From Deltaproteobacteria bacterium (lineage in GTDB: Bacteria; Desulfobacterota; DSM-4660; Desulfatiglandales; Desulfatiglandaceae), in assembly GCA_029932035.1 (NCBI GenBank), contig JAOZQV010000244.1:1-5894 (forward strand): a stretch of 5,894 bases of DNA, written 5' to 3'. Positions 1 to 5,051 of the stretch are shown here, piece by piece. The first letter of the stretch is position 1, and each line of letters begins with the position of its first letter. Position numbers and translations under genes: made by a program. The notes beneath the pieces were generated by a model. The model saw nothing but the letters and a program-made list of their open reading frames with translations, did no database searches and had not been told where the DNA came from.

Positions 1-16
1 CCATGAAATTGTTCAC

Positions 17-41
17 CACGAAGATCACGAAGAACACGAAG
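17..41. repeat. Short tandem repeat, CACGAAG core with 9-bp period
   Basis: CACGAAG occurs at 17-23, 26-32 and 35-41, separated by the dinucleotides AT and AA, giving an exact 9-bp period over three units. Similar runs are, from memory, frequent between genes in deltaproteobacterial and some other genomes. It may extend leftward beyond the window edge, although bases 1-16 do not continue the pattern. Confidence 0.75.
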
Positions 42-129
42 AGATCATAAAACCATTAAAGACCTTGGGGCTGGTTCCAACTGCGGCGACTTGACCTAAG
101 TATTCGACAGTACGTTCAGAAATTCATAA

Positions 130-226
130 TCATACTCGTAATCTTAATCATAATCTTTTACAGTCTGGTTGGGATATGTTTGATTGCTGATTATGATTAA
201 GATAAGGATTAAGATTAAGAGTATGA
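130..226. repeat. AT-rich imperfect palindrome with GATTAAGA units
   Basis: Bases 141-155 and 189-203 are exact 15-bp inverted repeats (left arm ATCTTAATCATAATC) around a 33-base centre. An outer pair, TCATACTC at 130-137 and GAGTATGA at 219-226, adds 8 complementary bases beyond an asymmetric internal loop. The asymmetry arises because the right arm is expanded by direct repeats of GATTAAGA at 195, 207 and 213. It could be a mobile palindromic repeat or a cruciform/hairpin element. It has no terminal T-run, so it does not look like a terminator. Confidence 0.75.
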
Positions 227-274
227 AAATAAGCTGATTTGCTGAAGACGGGATCTCCGTTGCACTTTTTCCGG

Positions 275-297
275 TTTATCCCGGTTAGATTTCACAA
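275..297 (+). repeat. Dispersed short element, copy 1 (TTTATCC-GGTTAG type)
   Basis: This 23-base stretch matches the reverse complement of 4826-4848 at 20 of 23 positions. The slightly shifted stretch 271-287 matches the reverse complement of 4694-4710 at 16 of 17. It ends 11 bases before the ATG of the DUF2868 gene, where a ribosome-binding site would be expected, and no clear Shine-Dalgarno is present. It may be a fragment of a genome-wide interspersed repeat or a regulatory motif. Confidence 0.55.
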
Positions 298-308
298 AAT
301 ATCGACCC

Positions 309-1901
309 ATGAAAAAATCTATCTGGCTCATCAAAGATCTCATTGACCTGGAATACTTCCTTCAGCGCGATGAACGCGAGGAGGATGAATCCGCGCAGAA
401 ATCCCTGTTAAAACAGGATCGGTATATCTATCTGAACAAAATTCTGCCTCTCGAAAAAGGAGATGCTTCAACTCCCCGAAGCGTTATCCGGGCGTGGTTA
501 GAACAAAGAAAAAGAATGGAAAACCCGGATACCGAAACAATGGGAGTGCTGCCGGGAGAGGCCTTTGATGAAGGGTACCGTCTAATGGGATTTGGTTTCC
601 TGATCGTGGCCCTTTTGTCAGGCGCAGGTCTGGCCTTTTCGTTTCTGAACTACCGGGGAACCGAGCCTCTGAACATCTCATCTTATCTTGCACTCTTTGT
701 TCTCACACAATGCCTCGCGCTTCTGCTCCTTATGGGGATCTTTCTTGCCCGCAGGGTTAGACGCTCTCCCTTTCGCTCATCAATAATTTACACCCTGATC
801 AGCGGGCTTATGATTAGTCTGATTATGAAGATCAAACATCGTACTTTAAAAACCCTTACAGGATCGAAGCGGGGCGGCCTTGAGGCGGTCGCGGGTCTGG
901 TCAGGGGAAAGAGGCAGATTTACGGCTCGCTGTTTTACTGGCCTGTGTTCATTTTGGCCCAGATCTTCGGGGTCGGGTTTAATCTCGGCGTGCTCGGGGC
1001 CACTCTTATGAAGGTGATAGGATCGGATGTCGCCTTTGGATGGCAATCGACAGTGCAGTTCAGCGCTCAGACGGTGTTTAGACTGGTTCAGGTCATAGCT
1101 CTTCCCTGGTCCTGGTTGGCGCCGGCTGATTTTGCCTACCCGACTTTCTACCAGGTCGAAGGGAGCCATATGGTTTTGAAAGACGGTATTTACCACCTTG
1201 CGACCAAGGATCTGGTCTCCTGGTGGCCCTTTCTATGTTTCGCTGTCCTGACCTACGGTCTGCTGCCGAGATTGATACTCCTGTTTATGGGGATCATGGT
1301 TCAGAAAAGGGCGCTTTTGAGAATTAACTTGAGCCACAGGGCCTGTCAGAGGCTTTTGAACAGGATGAGAACACCTCTGGTCAGCACAGGGGGGCGTTCT
1401 GTAAGTCCGGAGGCCCTTCGCAAGGATGACACAAAGGTCCCCGAAAGGGCATCAGATCCTCACGACGTTTTGACGGGAAAAGGCATGATTGCGCTTATTC
1501 CCGACGATATCTTTGAGGCATGTATGAATGATGAACTTGAAAGTGTCATTTCCAAGACCTTTGGATATCCAATCCAACGAAGGCTCAGGTTTGGTGAAGA
1601 TGAGGAAGGGGATAAGCGGGTCCTCCATGAGCTTTCCAGTATGAAGAAGGATGCCGCCACGAATCTTTTAATCCTCCAGGAAGGATGGCAGCCGCCCATC
1701 AGGGAGAATCTGCTCTTTATCCGTGACCTGAGGAAGGCTTCAGGGGAGACCTCGATGATCTGGGTGGGTCTCATCGGTCGGCCCAAACAGGGCATTATCT
1801 TCACCCGGGTGAAAGAGGAAGAGTGGGAGGTATGGGACCAGAAACTGAAGGCCCTGGGAGATCCCTACTTAGGGCTGGAGAAGCTGGTGGCCAATGGCTA
1901 A
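309..1901 (+). CDS. DUF2868 domain-containing integral membrane protein
   Basis: The protein has 530 residues and unknown function. I assign it to DUF2868 from its N-terminal LIDLEYFLQRDE segment (residues 11-22), the characteristic block around residues 238-272 (GSDVAFGW ... ALPWSWLAP), and its position before a DUF3482 GTPase gene, the usual partner. Four hydrophobic segments are visible at about 93-113, 125-148, 206-235 and 304-330, so it should sit in the inner membrane. There is no cleavable signal peptide. The soluble C-terminal part (about 335-530) is charged and may contact the GTPase. The ATG at 309 lacks an obvious Shine-Dalgarno but starts exactly at the family-like N-terminus. The last codons overlap the next gene by 8 bp, indicating one operon and probable translational coupling. 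Family assignment is by recognition, not by a search. No catalytic motif was seen. Confidence 0.88.
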   Translation: MKKSIWLIKDLIDLEYFLQRDEREEDESAQKSLLKQDRYIYLNKILPLEKGDASTPRSVIRAWLEQRKRMENPDTETMGVLPGEAFDEGYRLMGFGFLIVALLSGAGLAFSFLNYRGTEPLNISSYLALFVLTQCLALLLLMGIFLARRVRRSPFRSSIIYTLISGLMISLIMKIKHRTLKTLTGSKRGGLEAVAGLVRGKRQIYGSLFYWPVFILAQIFGVGFNLGVLGATLMKVIGSDVAFGWQSTVQFSAQTVFRLVQVIALPWSWLAPADFAYPTFYQVEGSHMVLKDGIYHLATKDLVSWWPFLCFAVLTYGLLPRLILLFMGIMVQKRALLRINLSHRACQRLLNRMRTPLVSTGGRSVSPEALRKDDTKVPERASDPHDVLTGKGMIALIPDDIFEACMNDELESVISKTFGYPIQRRLRFGEDEEGDKRVLHELSSMKKDAATNLLILQEGWQPPIRENLLFIRDLRKASGETSMIWVGLIGRPKQGIIFTRVKEEEWEVWDQKLKALGDPYLGLEKLVANG

Positions 1902-3372
1902 TGATATGATTCCTGAATTTGCCATTGTCGGTCATCCCAATGAAGGGAAATCGGCCGTCGTGTCCACATTAGCCGAAGATGACACTGTTCGGGTCACACC
2001 CTATCCCGGAGAGACCATGGAGTGTCAAACCTTTCCGGTTATCATTGACGGGCACGAGATTATCCGTTTTATAGATACCCCCGGTTTCCAGAACCCGAGA
2101 AAGACTCTGGCCTGGATAAAAAATTACCAGGAAGCCGATAACCGCATGCTTCAGTCCTATTTGGAAATCCATGCCGGAAAGCCGGACTTCCAAGACGACG
2201 CCAGGCTCCTTGAACCTATTGCCCGAGGCGCCGGGATCATCTATGTGGTGGACGGATCGAGACCGGTCCGGAAAGTGGATCTGGCGGAGATGGAAATCCT
2301 CCGCCTGACCGGTCGCCCACGCATGGCGATTATCAACTGCAAAGAGGATGAAACCGCCTACTTAGAACAGTGGAAGATAGAATTCCGCAAACATTTTAAC
2401 GCGATTCGGGTCTTTAATGCCAATAAGGCAACCTATGCCGAACGGATTGAACTCCTCGATAATCTGAAGGGAATTGACCAGGACTGGGGGCCGGCCTTAG
2501 AGACGGTGATAGCGGTCTTTGAAAAGGACTGGGAGCAGCGTAACAGACAGACCGCTGAAATCATTTGCGACCTACTGGAAGAATGTCTGGCTTATTCGAT
2601 TACTAAGATTTACACAAGAAACAGCGACGAAAAGTCCCTGAAAAGGGGCCTCCGGGTAGAGTATAACCGGACTATTGAAAGAATGGAGAAAAGGGCGCAT
2701 GGGAAAATCCGAAAGCTCTTTAAGCATAATATCTTCAACTTACCCCTTCCCCCCCATTCCATTCTGAGTGAAGATCTGTTTAGCAAAAAGACCTGGCAAC
2801 TCTTGGGCTTGACCCCGAAGCAACTGATTGCTGCCGCCGGGATGGCAGGGGGCGCTATCGGTGCGGCCCTCGACCTTGCTGCGGCCGGGCTGACATTCGG
2901 CATTTTCACTACCGCAGGGGGGCTCTTAGGGGCCGGATGGGCTGCCTTTGGCGGCGGGAAACGTTTAGCCAGGGCAAAGGTGGTGGGGCTTAATTTAGGT
3001 GGTCAGCAGATTCGAATAGGCCCCATAGAGAACATCCAGTTCATCTACATCCTTCTGGATCGTGTGCTGATCTTCTACTCACACATCATCAACTGGGCCC
3101 ACGGACGCCGGGATTATCCCATTGAAGAATCCTCTGCTAAAGGAGCGGTCAAGACCGGGTTCACATTCGAATGGGATGATAAAAAGAAGGGAATCTGCCA
3201 ATCATTTTATACCGCTAATCGCAGCGATGACGAATGGAAAAAAGGATTATCTCGAAAGACCCTTAAAGGGATGCTCCGGGAGATATTGCTCAGCATCTCT
3301 CAAAGCAACCCGTCTCAGCCTCCCACCTTTTCAACCCGGCACTCTAACTCCCCTTCCCCTAAAAGGACCTGA
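1894..3372 (+). CDS. P-loop GTPase with C-terminal DUF3482 domain
   Basis: The protein has 492 residues. The N-terminal domain (about 7-200) is a TRAFAC-type GTPase: G1 is GHPNEGKS (13-20), a G2 threonine is probably T35 or T41 (VTPYPGET), and G3 is DTPGF (61-65). The G4 position reads NCKED (148-152) after a beta strand MAII, a departure from NKxD. The DUF3482 part follows: a charged helical stretch (about 205-290), a glycine/alanine-rich hydrophobic hairpin (about 312-355), and a conserved-looking block GQQIRIGPIEN ... LLDR ... HGRRD (about 370-410). I infer that it binds GTP and acts at the inner membrane with the DUF2868 protein. The ATG lies 8 bp inside the upstream gene (ATGGCTAA overlap). 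Only a weak GGTGG precedes it, so coupled translation is likely. The final 19 codons are antisense to the end of xseA, and the Ser/Pro-rich tail looks like a non-conserved extension. The biological role is unknown. Confidence 0.9.
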   Translation: MANDMIPEFAIVGHPNEGKSAVVSTLAEDDTVRVTPYPGETMECQTFPVIIDGHEIIRFIDTPGFQNPRKTLAWIKNYQEADNRMLQSYLEIHAGKPDFQDDARLLEPIARGAGIIYVVDGSRPVRKVDLAEMEILRLTGRPRMAIINCKEDETAYLEQWKIEFRKHFNAIRVFNANKATYAERIELLDNLKGIDQDWGPALETVIAVFEKDWEQRNRQTAEIICDLLEECLAYSITKIYTRNSDEKSLKRGLRVEYNRTIERMEKRAHGKIRKLFKHNIFNLPLPPHSILSEDLFSKKTWQLLGLTPKQLIAAAGMAGGAIGAALDLAAAGLTFGIFTTAGGLLGAGWAAFGGGKRLARAKVVGLNLGGQQIRIGPIENIQFIYILLDRVLIFYSHIINWAHGRRDYPIEESSAKGAVKTGFTFEWDDKKKGICQSFYTANRSDDEWKKGLSRKTLKGMLREILLSISQSNPSQPPTFSTRHSNSPSPKRT

Positions 3373-4658
3373 ACCTGATCCCCTTTTCCCACACCTGAAA
3401 CATTTTTCAAGACCCGTTTTTCAGGAAGCTTCAGGGTAATGCTGTATCCCCGTTTCAGGACTGATAAAGGGTTTAGATCCGTCATCCTCTTCTCCAAAAG
3501 GGAGCGGCTCATCTGCAACTCCCTGAGCCGCCTCTCCATGACCCTGACAAGGGTTGCCCTTTGAAAATCGAGGTTTTGCCTGATTACAGTTATCCTGTTA
3601 ACCGGAGAGTAGAGACGCAACGCCCGTATTTCTGCACCAAGCCCTTTCCTTTTGTCCCTGATAATTAGATCCATGACCCTGATCAGCCTGAGATGAATCT
3701 CGTCAAGCCTCATCCATAAATTCGCTAAGCCTTTTCGCGGATCCTGAATCCTGTTTCTCATGCGGCCCAATTCATCGGTCAGGCTCCTTAGTTTTAGCCC
3801 CATTCCTGATATAAGCCTGGTCTTAGCCTGATCCAAACGATTGATGAGGCTTTCTTTCTCCACCACTAAGAGTTCGGCGGCCGCGGACGGGGTAGGCGCC
3901 CTGAAATCCGCCGCAAGGTCAGAGATCGTCAGATCGATTTCATGGCCCACTGCAGAGACGACCGGAATCCCGGACTTCCTGATGGCGAGGGCAAGATCTT
4001 CCTGGTTAAAGGCCCACAGATCTTCGAGGGACCCACCCCCCCGTGTCAGGACAATAACATCTATCTCTAACTCCCGGTTAATTAGGTCAAGGGCATTCAC
4101 AATCTCCTCGCAGGCCTGATCTCCCTGAACCCTGACCGGGACGATCAGGATTTCCATATTGGCAAATCGCCTGCGGATAATTTTGAGGAAATCACGGATG
4201 GCAGCCCCGGTGGGGGATGTTATGACTGCAACCCTCTTGGGCAGAAAGGGTAATGGCTTTTTGATATCTTTGTCAAAAACCCCCATGCCTGCTAATTTCT
4301 TTTTAACCTGTTCAAAGGCCAGGGCCAGGGCCCCCACCCCCATCGGTTCTAAGTAATCGAGGATGATCTGGTATTCCCCTCTCGGCGCATAAACACCGAT
4401 TCTACCCTGGACGATGACCTTCATCCCGTCTTCGGGGAGGAATTTGAGATAGCGGGCCTGAATACGAAACATGACCGCTCTGATCTGGGCCTTTTCGTCT
4501 TTGATCACCATATAGTAATGGCCCGAAACAGGAGATCTGAAATTAGATATCTCCCCCTCAACCCACACAAAATCAAAACGTTCCTCAAGGAGATCCTGGA
4601 TTGCAGCGGTAAGATCGCTTACAGTATAGACCTTGGGAGTCTGGATTAGTTCGGACAA
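3315..4658 (-). CDS. xseA: Exodeoxyribonuclease VII large subunit
   Basis: XseA is the catalytic subunit of exonuclease VII, which degrades single-stranded DNA from both ends to short oligonucleotides in cytoplasmic DNA repair. Counting from the TTG at 4658 (447 residues), the OB-fold includes VYTVSDL (10-16), VEGEISN (33-39), SGHYYMVIKD (45-54) and APRGEYQ (91-97). The catalytic domain includes ITSPTGAAIRD (146-156), RGGGSLEDLWAFN (206-218) and SAVGHEIDLTISDLAADFRAPTPSAAAE (235-262, two adjoining blocks). A long helical XseB-binding region and LKRGYSI follow. D156, R206, H239 and D242 correspond to E. coli D155, R205, H238 and D241, a constant offset of one that favours this start. The frame stays open upstream to an ATG at 4769 (484 residues) with a well-placed AGGAG, but those 37 extra codons translate repeats. 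No xseB follows: the next gene is convergent and overlaps by 58 bp. The product is certain; the start is not. Confidence 0.96.
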   Translation of the reverse strand: MSELIQTPKVYTVSDLTAAIQDLLEERFDFVWVEGEISNFRSPVSGHYYMVIKDEKAQIRAVMFRIQARYLKFLPEDGMKVIVQGRIGVYAPRGEYQIILDYLEPMGVGALALAFEQVKKKLAGMGVFDKDIKKPLPFLPKRVAVITSPTGAAIRDFLKIIRRRFANMEILIVPVRVQGDQACEEIVNALDLINRELEIDVIVLTRGGGSLEDLWAFNQEDLALAIRKSGIPVVSAVGHEIDLTISDLAADFRAPTPSAAAELLVVEKESLINRLDQAKTRLISGMGLKLRSLTDELGRMRNRIQDPRKGLANLWMRLDEIHLRLIRVMDLIIRDKRKGLGAEIRALRLYSPVNRITVIRQNLDFQRATLVRVMERRLRELQMSRSLLEKRMTDLNPLSVLKRGYSITLKLPEKRVLKNVSGVGKGDQVQVLLGEGELECRVEKVGG

Positions 4659-4670
4659 AATAGAGATAAT

Positions 4671-4678
4671 CTCCTCTC
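4671..4678 (-). promoter_or_regulatory. Possible ribosome-binding site for the short xseA start (TTG at 4658)
   Basis: On the minus strand the sequence GAGAGGAG lies upstream of the TTG at 4658-4656, with 12 bases between. That spacing is longer than ideal, which is why the start remains uncertain. The resulting N-terminus (LSELIQTPKVYTV, initiating Leu codon read as Met) begins where XseA homology begins. Confidence 0.4.
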
Positions 4679-4693
4679 GACGTATCCTTAGCT

Positions 4694-4710
4694 TAACCCG
4701 GATAAACCGG
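4694..4710 (-). repeat. Dispersed short element, copy 2
   Basis: On the minus strand this reads CCGGTTTATCCGGGTTA, identical to 271-287 except for one base. Its TTTATCCGGGTTA core (13 bases, 4694-4706) is also identical to the core of copy 3 at 4836-4848. It lies between the two candidate xseA start codons, so the longer protein form would translate it as FRFIRVK. Confidence 0.55.
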
Positions 4711-4715
4711 AATTG

Positions 4716-4747
4716 TGAATTCAGGAATTGAGGAATTGAGGAATTGA
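4716..4747. repeat. Octanucleotide tandem repeat (GGAATTGA) in the xseA leader
   Basis: GGAATTGA is repeated exactly at 4724-4731, 4732-4739 and 4740-4747, preceded by a diverged unit TGAATTCA at 4716-4723, giving a period of 8 over 32 bases. It lies between the upstream ATG (4769) and the TTG (4658) of xseA. Read in the xseA frame it gives the low-information string NSSIPQFLNS. Because 8 is not a multiple of 3, any change of one unit would shift the frame of the longer form. Confidence 0.85.
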
Positions 4748-4774
4748 GAACAATGTACGCGACCTCCATTCATA

Positions 4775-4779
4775 CTCCT
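4775..4779 (-). promoter_or_regulatory. Possible ribosome-binding site for the long xseA start (ATG at 4769)
   Basis: AGGAG on the minus strand stands 5 bases before the ATG at 4769-4767, acceptable spacing for a Shine-Dalgarno. An overlapping out-of-frame ATG at 4773 is only one base away from it and would read just 26 codons before a TAA at 4695-4693. This site is the main argument for the 484-residue form of XseA. Confidence 0.4.
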
Positions 4780-4804
4780 GATTGAACCCTCTAAACTTGC
4801 TTGG

Positions 4805-4833
4805 TTTATACTCTACTCGAGGGCATTGTGCAA
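4805..4833 (-). promoter_or_regulatory. Weak candidate sigma-70 promoter for xseA
   Basis: On the minus strand TTGCAC (4833-4828) is followed after exactly 17 bases by TATAAA (4810-4805), pointing toward xseA. The -10 match is 5 of 6, but lacks the strongly conserved final T. The -35 match is only TTG plus poor positions. The -35 box falls inside copy 3 of the dispersed element. Treat as a suggestion only. Confidence 0.25.
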
Positions 4834-4848
4834 CCTAACCCGGATAAA
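4826..4848 (-). repeat. Dispersed short element, copy 3
   Basis: Read on the minus strand, it shares 20 of 23 bases with copy 1 at 275-297 (TTTATCC, GGTTAG, then CACAA), and its first 13 bases are identical to the core of copy 2. Copies 1 and 3 are each oriented toward, and upstream of, the nearest gene start (DUF2868 and xseA respectively). Confidence 0.55.
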
Positions 4849-5051
4849 GAGGGATTTGCGCTGTACCCCTTTTTGCCCGGCTTGGCGGCCCACCGGGTCG
4901 GCAGAGAAATGCACGAACCAACCCTGATGGCGCGACATAGCGGCAAAATATAGGGTTATGGGCGATTCTGCCTGAAAAACCGAATAATTGGACATACCAA
5001 TCCCTTTGAGCCACATCGTAATTTTATAAGTACATGAAATTACAGGTTATA
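4849..5051. other. Intergenic region between xseA and the transposase, no gene recognised
   Basis: A 67-codon minus-strand frame (4813-5016) crosses this region, but its product resembles nothing I know, it runs into the dispersed repeat, and no good ribosome-binding site was found. A GC-rich segment near 4875-4900 contains CCCGG/CCGGG capable of a 5-bp stem. The left end of the insertion sequence carrying the adjacent transposase should lie in or near this stretch, but without the other end its terminal inverted repeat cannot be identified. Confidence 0.5.
5018..5043. repeat. AT-rich inverted repeat just past the transposase stop
   Basis: GTAATTT (5018-5024) and AAATTAC (5037-5043) form a 7-bp inverted repeat around a 12-base loop, beginning 8 bases after the transposase stop codon. 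It has little GC and no following T-run, so it is not a convincing intrinsic terminator. It may be incidental or belong to the insertion-sequence end. Confidence 0.35.

Larger units (their letters stand above)
1..308. other. Non-coding, repeat-rich leader region before the DUF2868 gene
   Basis: I see no credible gene here. The only ATG-initiated frame near the left edge (3-50, 15 codons) is a translation of the 9-bp repeat. The stretch contains a CACGAAG tandem repeat (17-41), an AT-rich imperfect palindrome (130-226) and a copy of a dispersed TTTATCC/GGTTAG element (275-297) ending 11 bases before the first start codon. I looked for paired -35/-10 boxes and found none well spaced, so the promoter of the downstream operon is not identified. 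Confidence 0.7.

Noticed and set aside
17..41. Possible start of a CRISPR array
   Set aside because: Units are 9 bp with 2-base differences and no spacers; it is a simple tandem repeat.
484..693. Minus-strand open frame inside the DUF2868 gene (69 codons)
   Set aside because: Low-complexity product (FFFF, Pro/Arg-rich), fully antisense to a recognised gene.
846..1196. Minus-strand open frame of 116 codons inside the DUF2868 gene
   Set aside because: Antisense to the conserved DUF2868 block; composition is not protein-like and no family was recognised.
1460..1804. Minus-strand open frame of 114 codons inside the DUF2868 gene
   Set aside because: Ser-rich antisense shadow of acidic coding sequence; no family recognised.
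2610..2909. Minus-strand open frame of 99 codons inside the GTPase gene
   Set aside because: Its Ala/Pro-rich part is simply the complement of the glycine/alanine-rich hairpin codons.
3361..3387. AAAAGG/CCTTTT inverted repeat after the GTPase stop as a terminator
   Set aside because: Only 6 bp with a 15-base loop and no GC-rich stem; it lies within xseA codons.
3394..3425. CCTGAAA/TTTCAGG inverted repeat as terminator of the plus-strand operon
   Set aside because: Seven-bp AT-leaning stem, 18-base loop and no following T-run; inside coding sequence of xseA.
3122..3439. Plus-strand open frame of 105 codons across the GTPase/xseA junction
   Set aside because: Out of frame with the GTPase and antisense to xseA; no ribosome-binding site or recognisable domain.
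3841..4356. Two plus-strand open frames (3841-4119 and 4159-4356) inside xseA
   Set aside because: Antisense to the most conserved XseA motifs, which explain the sequence constraint.
4813..5016. Minus-strand open frame of 67 codons upstream of xseA
   Set aside because: It runs into the dispersed repeat, has no recognised homology and no clear ribosome-binding site; a real small protein cannot be fully excluded.
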